Numbered from the stretch's first letter, positions 43,002 to 53,348 are shown. The stretch: DNA of 64,000 nucleotides from JBCDCB01 sp039182735 (GCA_039182735.1 JBCDCB010000010.1:1-64000); one strand, 5' to 3'. A program made the numbers and translations. The notes: a model not told the origin generated them from the letters alone.

Positions 43002-44711
43002 ATGCGTCCCGGCAAGAGGAGGTTGCGTTTGGCAGACCGCGTGATGTCGGTGGCGGATACCACTCCGGGAACGACCGGAACGGATGACGCCGGGACCCGC
43101 ACGACGGATTCGCCGGAGATCGGCTCGCGAAGGAGCGCGGGCCCCATCGCCGGCGGGCGTACACCCAAGAGCGCGGTGTCGTCCAAGAAGACCACCTCCA
43201 AGCGATCGACCACCAAGAAGAAGACCGGCGGCGCCAAGAAGGACCCGCCCGTCACCTCGACCGGTCGGCGCCCACGACGCGAGACCGCCGGCGACAAAGC
43301 CACCTCCACCAAGACGTTCGTCCTCGACACCAACGTCCTGCTCCACAACCCCAAAGCGATCTTCGTCTTTCAAGAGAACAACGTCGTCATCCCCTTCACC
43401 GTGCTCGAAGAACTCGACAACTTCAAGAGCACCAGCGACGACATCGGGCGCAACGCACGCCAAGCGATCCGCTACCTCGACCACATGCGCGTCCGCGGCG
43501 AAATCACCCAGGGCGTCCGACTCGGCAACGGCACGCCCGCGCACCCCGACGCCGGCGTCTACGGCGCCACCGGGCTCCTGCGCATCGACATCGAGCCCCA
43601 CCAGCGCCCCAAGGCGCTGCTCGACGACAAGGCCGACAACCGCATCATCTCCGTCGCCTTCGACCTCAAAGAACGCGGCGAGCGCGTCGTCTTCGTCACG
43701 AAGGACATCAACTCGCGCATCAAGGCCGATGCCCTCGACATCACCGCAGAGGACTTCGAGAACCAGAAAGTCAACCCCGACCGCCTCTACACCGGTTGGG
43801 TCGAGCGCAGCGTGGACGGCACGCTCATCGACGAGCTCTACAGCGAGCGCATGCTCCCGCTCGACGCGCTGCCCATCGTGGACGTCGAGCCCGAGCCCTT
43901 CGCCGCGCCCGACCAGCCCGAGATCTTCCCCAACCAGTTCGTGCTGCTGCATGACCAGCTCGACGAGAGCCACACCGCGATTGCGCGCCGTCTGGCCGAC
44001 ACCGACCACCTCATTCCCGTGACTGGGCCGCGCAAGCCCACGTTCGGCATCATGGCGCGCAACCTCCAGCAGACCATGGCGCTCGACCTGTTGCTCAACG
44101 ACGACATCAAGCTCGTCACGCTGATCGGGCAGGCGGGCACCGGCAAGACGCTCCTCGCCGTCGCCGCCGGCATGACCAAGGTCTTCCACGAGAAGCACTT
44201 CGAAAAGCTCCTCGTCGCGCGCCCGATCATGCCCATGGGGCGCGATATCGGCTATCTCCCCGGCGACAAGGACGAAAAACTCACCGCGTGGATGCAGCCC
44301 ATCTTCGACAACCTCTCCTACCTGCTCTCCACGCGCGGCTCGCACCTGCAGACGCCCGACAGCCACACCGCCGAGCAGCGCGTCCGCAAGCTCATGGCCG
44401 ACGGGCAACTCGTGCTCGAACCGCTCACCTACATCCGCGGTCGTTCGATCCCGCACCAGTTCATCATCGTGGACGAGGCGCAGAACCTCACCCCGCACGA
44501 GGTGAAGACGATCGTCTCGCGCGTGGGCGAGGGCACGAAGATCATCCTGACGGGCGACATCAACCAGATCGACAACCCCTATCTCGACTCTTCGAGCAAC
44601 GGGCTGACGTACTGCATCGACCGCATGCGCGGGCTGCCGCTCTACGGGCACGCCACCCTCGCGCGCAGCGAACGCAGCGAACTCGCCTCGCTCGCGGCAG
44701 ACCTGCTGTAG
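43002..44711 (+). CDS. PIN-PhoH fusion protein (YlaK / PhoH2 type)
   Basis: 569 residues. An N-terminal Ser/Thr/Lys-rich tail of about 100 residues precedes a PIN nuclease domain (FVLDTNVLLHNP, then VFVTKDINSRIKA). A PhoH ATPase follows with Walker A GQAGTGKT at 376-383, the family motif PMGRDIGYLPGDKDEKL, and Walker B FIIVDEAQNLTPHE. PIN-PhoH proteins are predicted RNA helicase/RNases. The start at 43002 has GAGAGAG just upstream; ATG 43044 is an alternative. The 265-bp gap upstream separates it from divergent genes. Confidence 0.9.
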   Translation: MRPGKRRLRLADRVMSVADTTPGTTGTDDAGTRTTDSPEIGSRRSAGPIAGGRTPKSAVSSKKTTSKRSTTKKKTGGAKKDPPVTSTGRRPRRETAGDKATSTKTFVLDTNVLLHNPKAIFVFQENNVVIPFTVLEELDNFKSTSDDIGRNARQAIRYLDHMRVRGEITQGVRLGNGTPAHPDAGVYGATGLLRIDIEPHQRPKALLDDKADNRIISVAFDLKERGERVVFVTKDINSRIKADALDITAEDFENQKVNPDRLYTGWVERSVDGTLIDELYSERMLPLDALPIVDVEPEPFAAPDQPEIFPNQFVLLHDQLDESHTAIARRLADTDHLIPVTGPRKPTFGIMARNLQQTMALDLLLNDDIKLVTLIGQAGTGKTLLAVAAGMTKVFHEKHFEKLLVARPIMPMGRDIGYLPGDKDEKLTAWMQPIFDNLSYLLSTRGSHLQTPDSHTAEQRVRKLMADGQLVLEPLTYIRGRSIPHQFIIVDEAQNLTPHEVKTIVSRVGEGTKIILTGDINQIDNPYLDSSSNGLTYCIDRMRGLPLYGHATLARSERSELASLAADLL

Positions 44712-44806
44712 CTCCGACAAGCCGCGACCGTGGGGGAGCGCGACCGGATCCCGCTTGCTGACGTGCGCGGCTCGTTTCCCGTTTGGGAGCCACGCACCTG
44801 CCAACC

Positions 44807-45271
44807 TCACGCGCCGCCGGCGTGCGCGCCCTCGATCGATGCCTTCAGGTGGTCGAGGTCCGCCGTGCATTGCTGCACGAACTTCTTCTGCATCGGCTTC
44901 ATGAGGGTCATCATGACCTTGGCGACGGTGCTGGTCGCCTCGATGTTGCCGCGCATTTCGAGCTTTGTGCCGTCGCCGTCCGGCGAGACGAGGTACTCGA
45001 ACTCGTAGCGGGCGCCGTGGTTCTCGCAGAGCAGGCAGTAGCGAGCGCCGGGTTCGAAGGCGGAGAAGGTCATCTCCTCGCTCGCCTCCTTGCCGAACAT
45101 CTTCCGCGTCTCGCGGAAGCGCGTGCCCTCGCCGACGGGCCCGTCGGTGAGGACCTCCGTCTTGATGATGCCCGGGATCATCGCGGGCCACTGCGCGACG
45201 TCTGTCGCGCGTGCGAAGACCGTCGCGGGGTCCGAGTGGATGTGCTTCTCGACGCTGAACTGGAATGCCAT
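44807..45271 (-). CDS. SRPBCC-superfamily (polyketide-cyclase-like) protein
   Basis: 154 residues with a START-like fold: FQFSVEKHIHSDPATVFARATDVAQWPAM is the typical first strand and helix, followed by GTRFRETRKMFGKEASEEMTFSAFEPGARY and a long C-terminal helix (TVAKVMMTLMKPMQKKFVQQCTADLDHLKASI). The family binds hydrophobic small molecules; the ligand here is unknown. ATG 45271 has GACAAT six bases upstream. The M42-like peptidase gene lies 56 bp upstream on the same strand. Confidence 0.8.
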   Translation of the reverse strand: MAFQFSVEKHIHSDPATVFARATDVAQWPAMIPGIIKTEVLTDGPVGEGTRFRETRKMFGKEASEEMTFSAFEPGARYCLLCENHGARYEFEYLVSPDGDGTKLEMRGNIEATSTVAKVMMTLMKPMQKKFVQQCTADLDHLKASIEGAHAGGA

Positions 45272-45283
45272 ACGTCGATTGTC
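45272..45283 (-). promoter_or_regulatory. Leaderless-type -10 box GACAAT
   Basis: On the minus strand GACAAT (45283-45278) plus six bases leads to ATG 45271. The first base deviates from TANNNT. There is no ribosome site. Confidence 0.45.
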
Positions 45284-45327
45284 CCGCGCCGCGTGGGAAA
45301 CACAACCGAAATCTGCGCGCGTGTCGC

Positions 45328-46488
45328 TCAGCCCAGCACGAAGGCACGCTCGTCGTAGAGCTTCTCCATCTTCTGCTCGATGGTCTCGACGTCGCCCAGC
45401 CCCTTGCCCGCCTCGATAAGCAGGTCCACCAAGCCGTGGAAGTCGCGCAGCGCGATGTGCTCGCGTCCGGGCACGGCGTGCGCCTCCCATCCGGGCTCCG
45501 CATTCTCCACGACATCGAGGTTCGCCATGTTGTGGTAGTTGCCCAGCGGCAGGCACACGCATGTCGCCTCGTGCCCGTACGCCTGGAAGCAGCTCGCCTC
45601 GCATGCGCCGCCCGGCATGAGCTTGCGCTGCCAGCGGAAGGGCTCATCGCCCGATTCTTGACGCCGCTTGGCGATCGATTCGCACACCTTCGCCACCGCC
45701 GCGGTGAGCGTCGGGCTGAAGGTGCTGATGCGGTCGCCCACGCGCACGATCGGCCCGCCCCCGATGGGCGACTCCGCGAAGGAGCGCGAGTTCTCCAGCG
45801 CGATGACGCGCGAGCCCTCGGGGATCGTCCCGTGCTTGCACGCGGCGATCGCGCCGATAAACCCGATCTCTTCCGCGCGCGTCAGCAGCACGCTCGTCGT
45901 GCCGAGCTCATTCGCTTCACGCAGCGCGTCGAGCGCCGCCAGCGCCGCGACGAGCGCCGCCAGATCGTCGCACGCGTGCGTGTGCAGGATGCCGTCGATC
46001 ACGTCCGGGTCGGGCAGATCCCACCGTGCGAGGTCGCCCGGCGCGACGTGCACGCGCGCGTCGGGGTCGTCCAGCGTCGCGACGACTGTCCGGAAGGGGT
46101 CCGGCTTCGTCGCGCTGTTCACCGTCGCGCGGAAGCGCTTGCCCTCGTACCCCAGCACGATACGTGCCTCGTCGAAGTAGGCATCGCGCACGCCACCTCG
46201 GAACGAGAGCTCGAACTGCCCCGGCTCCAATCCCTCGCCCTCGGTGCGCTCGACGACAAAGGCCGGGTGATCGAGGTGCGCCGTGAACATCACGCCCGGC
46301 TCGCCGGCGGACCCGTTCGCGCCGATCACCATGTTCCCCGCCTCGTCGCGGGAGATCGCGAGTTCGGGGCGGTGCGCGACCCACGCCTCGACCCACGCGA
46401 TGACGCGATCCTCGTACCCCGCCGCCGTCGGCAGGGCCGTCACCTCGCGGAGCCACGTCTCGTTCAGCGTGCGCCGGTTCTCTTCCAT
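45328..46488 (-). CDS. M42-family-like metallopeptidase
   Basis: 386 residues. The dinuclear zinc peptidase pattern can be followed: TAHLDHPAFVV (first His), HTHACDDLAALVAALAAL (bridging Asp region), LLTRAEEIGFIGAIAACKHG (catalytic Glu-Glu) and VIALENSRSF. An internal barrel typical of M42 aminopeptidases interrupts the catalytic domain. It probably trims peptides in the cytosol. ATG 46488 has TATGCT exactly six bases upstream. It is divergent from the riboflavin gene, with only 57 bp between the starts. Confidence 0.8.
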   Translation of the reverse strand: MEENRRTLNETWLREVTALPTAAGYEDRVIAWVEAWVAHRPELAISRDEAGNMVIGANGSAGEPGVMFTAHLDHPAFVVERTEGEGLEPGQFELSFRGGVRDAYFDEARIVLGYEGKRFRATVNSATKPDPFRTVVATLDDPDARVHVAPGDLARWDLPDPDVIDGILHTHACDDLAALVAALAALDALREANELGTTSVLLTRAEEIGFIGAIAACKHGTIPEGSRVIALENSRSFAESPIGGGPIVRVGDRISTFSPTLTAAVAKVCESIAKRRQESGDEPFRWQRKLMPGGACEASCFQAYGHEATCVCLPLGNYHNMANLDVVENAEPGWEAHAVPGREHIALRDFHGLVDLLIEAGKGLGDVETIEQKMEKLYDERAFVLG

Positions 46489-46500
46489 AGATCGAGCATA
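46489..46500 (-). promoter_or_regulatory. Leaderless-type -10 box TATGCT
   Basis: On the minus strand TATGCT (46500-46495) plus six bases leads to ATG 46488 of the M42-like gene. Confidence 0.65.
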
Positions 46501-46533
46501 GCCGTCGCGGCGCGCACGCACGCCGATCGGACA

Positions 46534-46545
46534 TACCATCGACGC
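46534..46545 (+). promoter_or_regulatory. Leaderless-type -10 box TACCAT
   Basis: TACCAT (46534-46539) plus six bases leads to GTG 46546 of the RibB-type gene. The M42 promoter lies back-to-back with it in the same 57-bp gap. Confidence 0.6.
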
Positions 46546-47739
<1,194 letters not shown>

Positions 47740-47813
47740 CATGCACGTGTCGGCGCTCGCGACGTGCCGGGTGGACGCTCCGATCATCCGCACCGAACAC
47801 GCAAGCCGGCAGA

Positions 47814-47839
47814 AAGGCCCCCAAGGTGCGGGGCCTTTT
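47814..47839 (+). terminator. Intrinsic terminator after the RibB-RibA-like gene
   Basis: AAGGCCCC (47814-47821) and GGGGCCTT (47830-47837) form a perfect stem with an eight-base loop. TTTTC follows. Confidence 0.8.
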
Positions 47840-47869
47840 CTCTTGCGCCGCCCGCGTTCGCCACGCACA

Positions 47870-47881
47870 TACAGTTCAACC
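47870..47881 (+). promoter_or_regulatory. Leaderless-type -10 box TACAGT
   Basis: TACAGT (47870-47875) plus six bases leads to ATG 47882. No ribosome site precedes the ATG. Confidence 0.6.
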
Positions 47882-48976
47882 ATGCGCGACCGATATCACA
47901 GGCAGACCCTGCTCCCACAGGTCGGCGAAGCCGGCGACCAGCGCCTCGCGCGCGCGCACGCCGTCATCGTCGGCATCGGCGCGCTGGGCACGGTTAGCGC
48001 CCAGATCCTCGTCCGCGCGGGCGTCGGCACCGTCACGCTCATCGATCGCGACGTCGTCGAACGCACCAACCTGCAGCGGCAAGTCCTCTTCGATGAGCAC
48101 GACGCGCACAACGCGACGCCCAAGTCGCTCGCCGCGGCGAGTCGCCTGCGAGCGATCAACTCGGACGTGCGCATCCGCGCCGCGGTCTGCGACGTTCACC
48201 ACACCAACGCCGCATCACTGCTCGGCTTCGAGCCCGCCGCCCACGCCACACCGATCGACGACGACCGTGCGCACGAACCGCTCCCGCCGCCGAGCGTGAT
48301 CATCGACGGCACGGACAACGTCGAGACGCGCCTGCTCATCAACGACATCAGCGTGAGCCGCCGCACGCCGTGGGTCTACGCGGGCGCGGTGTCGAGCGAA
48401 GCGCGCCTGTGCGTCTTCGATCCGCGCGACGGGTCGCGCCCGTGCTTCCGCTGCCTCTTTCCGGACGTGCCGCCGCCCGGCGCGCTGGCAACGTGCGACA
48501 CCGCGGGGGTCTTCGCCCCGACCACGTCGCTCGCGGGGTCATGGCAGGCGGGTGAGGCGATCAAACTGCTGCTGGGCGATCGAGCCGCGGCGTCGCCGCA
48601 CATGCTCTCGATCGACCTGATGACCAGCGCCATGCGCACGATCGATGTCACTGGTGCGCGCGATCCCGAGTGCCCGTGCTGCGCGCGCGCCGACTTCGCG
48701 TATCTCGAGGGCGGCGCCGGCTCGCGCACCGAGTCGCTGTGCGGGCGAGACGCCGTGCAGATCGCGCCGCGCGACGCGCACGCGATCGATCTGGTGATGC
48801 TGAGCGAGTCGCTGCGATCGGTCGCGGAGGTGCGCGCGTCGCGCTTCGTGCTGCGTGCGCGCCTGCGCGACGAGGCGATCGAGCTGAGCGTCTTCCCGGA
48901 CGGGCGCGCGATCGTGGGGGGCACCGATTCGCCCGAACGTGCGCGCGCCGTCTACGCCCGCTACGTCGGTGCGTGA
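47882..48976 (+). CDS. ThiF/MoeB-type E1-like adenylyltransferase
   Basis: 364 residues. The N-terminal RYHRQTLLPQVGEAGDQRL is the MoeB/ThiF opening. The nucleotide loop VGIGALGTVSA, the Asp/Arg pair in LIDRDVVERTNLQRQVLF, and the zinc pairs CFRC and CPCC are intact. A candidate catalytic cysteine is in ATCDTAGVFAP. It should adenylate the C-terminus of a ubiquitin-like sulfur carrier (ThiS or MoaD). The last ~110 residues are an extra domain that is not the rhodanese of MoeZ. No carrier-protein gene is adjacent, so thiamine versus molybdopterin cannot be decided. Confidence 0.87.
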   Translation: MRDRYHRQTLLPQVGEAGDQRLARAHAVIVGIGALGTVSAQILVRAGVGTVTLIDRDVVERTNLQRQVLFDEHDAHNATPKSLAAASRLRAINSDVRIRAAVCDVHHTNAASLLGFEPAAHATPIDDDRAHEPLPPPSVIIDGTDNVETRLLINDISVSRRTPWVYAGAVSSEARLCVFDPRDGSRPCFRCLFPDVPPPGALATCDTAGVFAPTTSLAGSWQAGEAIKLLLGDRAAASPHMLSIDLMTSAMRTIDVTGARDPECPCCARADFAYLEGGAGSRTESLCGRDAVQIAPRDAHAIDLVMLSESLRSVAEVRASRFVLRARLRDEAIELSVFPDGRAIVGGTDSPERARAVYARYVGA

Positions 48977-48983
48977 GCGCGTC

Positions 48984-49814
48984 TCACCACTCGATGCCGA
49001 AGAAACGCCGTGTGTTCTCGTCGATCGCGCTCTCGAACCCTTCCCGGTCTTCGCCGCGGAGTTCTGCCAGGAAGCGTGCCGTGAGGATCGCGTGCCTCGG
49101 CTCGCAGGGGCGTTCTTTGCGCTTGGGTTCCGGCGTGAGGAAGGGGGCGTCGGTTTCCACCATGACGCGGTCGAGGGGCGCGAGCACCGCGGCATCACGC
49201 ACCTCCGGCGCATTCTTGTACGTGACGACGCCGGTGAACGAAACGTGCGCGCCGAAGTCCAGCAGCGCGCGCATGTCGTCCGGCCCGCCCGTGAAACAGT
49301 GGAAGACGAACCGCTCCGGCGCCAACACGCTCGCCCGCAGCACGGGGATCAGCTCCGAGAACGCCTCCCGGCAGTGCAGCACCACCGGCTTGTCCAGGCG
49401 CGCCGGATCCTCCTCGCGCCAACGCTCGAGGTGCGCGAGCTGCTCTTCGAGCACGGCGTGCTGCACCGCGCGGTGCGGGCCTTCGTAGTGCAGATCGAGC
49501 CCCATTTCGCCCCACGCGACGCACCTCGGGTCCTCGCCGCACGCGCGCTGCGCCCCCCAATCGTGCAGCGGGCCTTGTGACTCGTCACCACCGTCGGCTC
49601 GCGTATGGCTGTAGAGCGGGTGTACGCCCGCGCTGCACCACACGCGATCGTGCGCCCGCGCGATGGCGAGTGCCTCTGGCGCATCGGCGGTGCTGGTCGA
49701 GATCGTGATCGCCCCGCGCACGCCGGCGTCGTCGGCATCGCGCATCACGCCGTCGATCCGCTCGCGGAAGTCGGGGAACGTCAGATGGCAGTGCGTATCG
49801 ATCATGCGGGGCAT
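48984..49814 (-). CDS. TatD-family metal-dependent hydrolase
   Basis: 276 residues forming a TIM-barrel amidohydrolase-like DNase. DTHCHLTFPDF carries the first His pair, AWGEMGLDLHY the catalytic Glu, VLHCREAF and VFHCFTGG further ligands, and VETDAPFLTPEP the terminal Asp. TatD proteins act as 3'-5' exonucleases or in DNA/RNA quality control. The start, ATG 49814, is only 12 bp from the divergent dehydratase gene. The name is historical; the protein is not part of the Tat pathway. Confidence 0.9.
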   Translation of the reverse strand: MPRMIDTHCHLTFPDFRERIDGVMRDADDAGVRGAITISTSTADAPEALAIARAHDRVWCSAGVHPLYSHTRADGGDESQGPLHDWGAQRACGEDPRCVAWGEMGLDLHYEGPHRAVQHAVLEEQLAHLERWREEDPARLDKPVVLHCREAFSELIPVLRASVLAPERFVFHCFTGGPDDMRALLDFGAHVSFTGVVTYKNAPEVRDAAVLAPLDRVMVETDAPFLTPEPKRKERPCEPRHAILTARFLAELRGEDREGFESAIDENTRRFFGIEW

Positions 49815-49826
49815 AGCCTACGCGCG
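49814..49826 (+). promoter_or_regulatory. Possible leaderless-type -10 box TAGCCT
   Basis: TAGCCT (49814-49819) lies seven bases before ATG 49827, one base more than at the other sites. It overlaps the tatD start codon on the other strand. Confidence 0.4.
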
Positions 49827-50780
49827 ATGCTCGATGACGCGCCCATCCCGCCGCTGCCCGAACGCCCGAGCGATGGACACAAGGGCACGTTCGGCACCGT
49901 TGGCGTCGTCGGCGGGTTCTGCGCCGCGGATCAACCGACGATGCTCGGCGGGCCGTGCCTGAGCGCGATCGGCGCCTTGCGCGCGGGCGCGGGGCTGTGC
50001 CGGCTCGCCTTGCCCGAGTCGCTGCTCGCGCACGGATTGACCATTGCGCCGTCCGCGACGGGCGTGGCGCTGCCGGTGGATCACGAGCGTGCGTTGATTG
50101 CGCACGCGTCGTGTGCGCGCCTGGATGAGTTGCTGGGTTCGTGCGCGTGCGTGGCGATCGGGCCGGGGCTCGGTTCGGGCGATGGCGCGCGGGCGCTCTC
50201 ATTGCGCGCGGTGAATCAGGACGAGACGCCGATCGTTGTGGATGCCGACGCGATCAAGGCGCTCTCGGAGTTGCCGGAAGTCGCGAAGGACGTGCGCGCG
50301 CCGGCGATCTTCACGCCGCACCCGGGTGAATACCGCGGGCTCGCGGCGACGCTGGGCATCGATGCGGATCCCGTCGATGAGGAGGCACGACCGGCGGCGT
50401 GCGAGGCGATGGCCCGCCAGTTCGGGTGCGTCGTGGTGCTGAAGGGCGCGGGCACGATCGTGAGCGACGGGCTGCGTACGTGGCGCTGCGACGCGCGCGA
50501 GCCGGCGCTGGCGACCGCCGGGACGGGCGACGTGCTGACGGGTCTGCTCGCGGGGCTCGTCGCGCAGCACCACCGTGCACCGATCGTCGCGGGGGAGCGC
50601 ACGGTGACGAGCGAGCGCCTCGGCGGGCTGTCGTTGTACGACATCGCCCGGATCGGCGTGCGCGCGCACGCCCAATCGGCGGCGCTGTGGCGGGAGCGGA
50701 CCGGGGCGACGCACGGGCTGCTGGCGGAGGAACTCGCGGAACTGATCCCCCGTGCGCTGGCGACGCTCGATTCCGAGTGA
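49827..50780 (+). CDS. nnrD: ADP-dependent (S)-NAD(P)H-hydrate dehydratase
   Basis: 317 residues of the YjeF C-terminal, ribokinase-like family, which repairs hydrated NAD(P)H. The signature pieces are HKGTFGTVGVVGGF at the start, AIGPGLGSGDGARAL, IVVDADAIKAL, IFTPHPGEYRGLAAT and the catalytic ATAGTGDVLTGLLAGL. The epimerase half (YjeF N-terminal) is not fused and not adjacent. ATG 49827 lacks a ribosome site. It is divergent from tatD. Confidence 0.9.
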   Translation: MLDDAPIPPLPERPSDGHKGTFGTVGVVGGFCAADQPTMLGGPCLSAIGALRAGAGLCRLALPESLLAHGLTIAPSATGVALPVDHERALIAHASCARLDELLGSCACVAIGPGLGSGDGARALSLRAVNQDETPIVVDADAIKALSELPEVAKDVRAPAIFTPHPGEYRGLAATLGIDADPVDEEARPAACEAMARQFGCVVVLKGAGTIVSDGLRTWRCDAREPALATAGTGDVLTGLLAGLVAQHHRAPIVAGERTVTSERLGGLSLYDIARIGVRAHAQSAALWRERTGATHGLLAEELAELIPRALATLDSE

Positions 50781-50894
50781 CCGGTGCGTCATCGCGCCGA
50801 AATTCGAACGCGGACCCTCGGCGGGAGGGCGACCCGTCGGTACCATCTGCCGATAGAGAACGCACGAATACGCACCGAACAGGAGCACTGTGGC

Positions 50895-51734
50895 ATGTTC
50901 CGAACAAGCAACCCGACCATGAAGCCCGAGCTTTTCTCCCCCGCGCAGTCGTGGGACGATGTCAGCGTTGAGCAGGGCCCGAGCGAGGCGCGTGTGAAGC
51001 GCGCGCCCGTATCGCATATGACGATCCAGGGCACCGTCAACGCCTCCTTCTTCCTGCTGGCGATCTGCGTCGGCACGGCGCTGCTCGGGTGGCGCGGCGG
51101 GCTGCCCGTCGAGGCCGGCGGCTTGGGCTGGAACCCCATGCTCATCTTCCTCGGCGGCGGGCTCGGCGGGTTCGTCGTCGCGATGATCACCGCCTTCAAC
51201 CCCCGCGGCGCGATGATCACCGCCCCGATCTATGCGGCGCTCGAAGGCGTCTTCGTCGGCGGGATTTCCGCGTGGTACGCCCAGGCTTTCGCGCAGGACA
51301 ACGGTGCGCTCAACACCGGGCTCATCTTCAACGCCGTGCTGCTGACCTTCGGGATCTTCGGCGGCATGCTGATGGGCTACACCACCCGCGCGATCCGACC
51401 GGGCCCGACGTTCAACAAGATCGTCATCGCCGCGACGTTCGGGATCGTGATCTACGGGCTGATCGCCTTCGTCGCGTCGATGTTCGGCGCGCCCTCGCTG
51501 GCCAGCGTGTACGACCCGAGCAACGGCGGGCTGATCTCGATCGGGTTCTCGCTCTTCGTCGTTGCGATCGCCTCGGCGAACCTGATCCTCGACTTCCAGC
51601 TCATTGAAGAGGGCGCGGCGAACAAGGCGCCCAAGTACATGCAGTGGTACGGCGGCTTCGCGCTGCTCGTCACGCTTGTGTGGCTCTATCTCGAGGTGCT
51701 GCGCCTGCTGGCGAAGCTGCAGAGCCGCGACTGA
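50895..51734 (+). CDS. Bax inhibitor-1 / YccA-family membrane protein
   Basis: 279 residues with seven hydrophobic segments after a hydrophilic head of about 45. The family's C-terminal pattern with acidic pore residues is visible: LILDFQLIEEGAANKAPKYMQWYGGFALLVTLVWLYLEVLRLL. Bacterial BI-1 homologues conduct Ca2+ or modulate FtsH; which applies here is unknown. GGAG precedes ATG 50895. A hairpin at 51788-51819 probably ends the transcript. Confidence 0.85.
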   Translation: MFRTSNPTMKPELFSPAQSWDDVSVEQGPSEARVKRAPVSHMTIQGTVNASFFLLAICVGTALLGWRGGLPVEAGGLGWNPMLIFLGGGLGGFVVAMITAFNPRGAMITAPIYAALEGVFVGGISAWYAQAFAQDNGALNTGLIFNAVLLTFGIFGGMLMGYTTRAIRPGPTFNKIVIAATFGIVIYGLIAFVASMFGAPSLASVYDPSNGGLISIGFSLFVVAIASANLILDFQLIEEGAANKAPKYMQWYGGFALLVTLVWLYLEVLRLLAKLQSRD

Positions 51735-51787
51735 GCGGACACGCTCGATCGACCATCTGGCTCGACCAACAACTGAGTTGACCAACA

Positions 51788-51819
51788 ACAACGCCCCGGC
51801 CTTTCGGTCGGGGCGTTGT
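51788..51819. terminator. Bidirectional-looking terminator hairpin
   Basis: ACAACGCCCCG (51788-51798) pairs perfectly with CGGGGCGTTGT (51809-51819). It lies between the BI-1 gene and the convergent lipoprotein gene. The T content after it is low on either strand. Confidence 0.6.
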
Positions 51820-51996
51820 GTCGTGGGGTGTTCCGTGGGCCTGTGCGGCCCAGGTTTGTCGTGGTGCCCAAGCGTACCTCGGATAAAGCGTTTTACCGAA
51901 TGGGACACGCAGAATAAACGGTAAAGATTCCGTTTAGCCGAACGATCGAATGTGCTGTGGTGCCGCGGGCGTCGAGACGAAGTCGATCTCGGCTGC

Positions 51997-52635
51997 TCAC
52001 TCGTCCGGGAGATCGACGATCGGATCGTCGGATGCCGGTTCCGGCTCGCTGGGCGCGGGTTCCTCGGCGTTGTCGAGGAGGGGCGAGACGGGCCCGCCGA
52101 CGGGGAGCCGGCGACCGTTGGCGCTGGTGCCGCCTTCGACCGAGGTGCGCGCCGCGGGCGGGGCGGCTTCGCCGGTCATCGCGGTCTCGTCGGGCTGCGT
52201 GAAGGGGGATTCGGGCGGCGTGACGCCGGGGAACTCGGGAACGGGTCGCAGCGTGGGTTCGATCCGGCGTGCGTACTGGGAGGGGACGGGGATGCGGTTC
52301 TTGGAGCCGCCGAAGCCGAGGCGACCGGCTTCCATGAGTCGCCAGGCCATCATGTCGGGCTTGTATTCGTTGGGGCCGCTGCCCTCGGTGAAGTCCACGA
52401 CGAGCTGCTGCCCGACTGGGACATCGACGGACCAGAGCGGTTCGCCGGTGCGGGTATCGACAAGGGTGACGGTCCAGGGTCGCCAGGTGGTGGAGACGTA
52501 GGTGTGCTTGTCGCGCGAGCCGGTGAGCCCGGACTGGGTGTTTGTGAAGCACCCGGAGAGCGGGAGCGTGACGCCGACGGCGAGCGCGCCCGCCGCGAAA
52601 CGAGCGAAGGATGCTGTGTTGACGCGCCGCCTCAT
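51997..52635 (-). CDS. Putative lipoprotein of unknown function
   Basis: 212 residues from ATG 52635. The N-terminus ARFAAGALAVGVTLPLSGC is a lipoprotein signal (Cys29). The mature part begins with a small beta domain (KHTYVSTTWRPWTVTLVDTRTGEPLWSVDVPVGQQLVVDF) and continues as a disordered, Pro/Glu-rich tail (PAPSEPEPASDDP). A W-x-P-W-T-V-T-L-x-D motif in the domain may be useful for family searches. No catalytic residues stand out. Confidence 0.6.
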   Translation of the reverse strand: MRRRVNTASFARFAAGALAVGVTLPLSGCFTNTQSGLTGSRDKHTYVSTTWRPWTVTLVDTRTGEPLWSVDVPVGQQLVVDFTEGSGPNEYKPDMMAWRLMEAGRLGFGGSKNRIPVPSQYARRIEPTLRPVPEFPGVTPPESPFTQPDETAMTGEAAPPAARTSVEGGTSANGRRLPVGGPVSPLLDNAEEPAPSEPEPASDDPIVDLPDE

Positions 52636-52847
52636 GTGGCTGGTTGCTCCCGGAACGTGCTCTTGCCCCGTGCCGAGCAAGGGGCGTCAGACTAGCCTAC
52701 GAATCGCACCGCCGCACGTTCGCGCGGAGCGCGGACACGGGCGTGTTTGGCGTTCATCGTCCGAAGAAGACCCCTCGCTGGAGCCTCGATCGCGTGCCGA
52801 CGACCGAAAAGACCGCCCATCCTGACAGCGGAGCGCAAGTTCTGCCG

Positions 52848-53348
52848 ATGCGTGTGGGGCACGGGTACGACCTGCACCGGCTGGAGCCTCTCGCGCCGGC
52901 GGGCGCGGGCCGCCCGATGGTGCTCGGGGGCGTGCGTTTCGAGCACGACCGCGGGCCGGTCGGTCACTCCGATGGGGATGCGCTGCTGCACGCGGTGACG
53001 GACGCGCTGCTCGGGGCGCTCGGCGAGCCGGACATCGGGCAGCTCTTCCCGGACACCGCGCCGGAGAACGACGGGCGCGATTCGCGGGAGTTCCTCGCGG
53101 AGGCGGTGCGCCGGGTGGTGTCGTCGGGGTACGCGATCGGGAATCTGGACTGCACCGTGGTCCTCGAACGCCCGAAGATGGGGCCGGTGAAGGAGACGAT
53201 GCGCAACACGCTGGCCGAACTGCTGGGTGTGCCCGCGTCGCGCGTGAACCTGAAGGGCAAGACGCACGAGAAGGTGGACGCGGTGGGCGAGGGGCGCGCG
53301 GTCGAGGTACACGTCGTGGCGCTGCTGATGCGGGCGGGCGAGGCGTGA
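52848..53348 (+). CDS. ispF: 2-C-methyl-D-erythritol 2,4-cyclodiphosphate synthase
   Basis: 166 residues, normal for IspF, which forms the cyclic diphosphate in the MEP isoprenoid pathway. The zinc ligands Asp8 and His10 (GYDLH) and His48 (DALLHAVTDALL) and the GHSDGD motif are visible; GKTHEKVDAVGEGRAVE closes the active site. The start is ATG 52848. The stop overlaps the next gene's GTG as GTGA. The pathway partners are not in the window. Confidence 0.95.
   Translation: MRVGHGYDLHRLEPLAPAGAGRPMVLGGVRFEHDRGPVGHSDGDALLHAVTDALLGALGEPDIGQLFPDTAPENDGRDSREFLAEAVRRVVSSGYAIGNLDCTVVLERPKMGPVKETMRNTLAELLGVPASRVNLKGKTHEKVDAVGEGRAVEVHVVALLMRAGEA

Noticed and set aside
42774..45647. Minus-strand open frame of 957 codons opposite the PIN-PhoH gene
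   Set aside because: It runs antisense through several real genes and shows only shadow composition.
52644..52848. Longer N-terminus for IspF beginning upstream
   Set aside because: IspF proteins begin at the conserved GYDLH region, and ATG 52848 fits this exactly.
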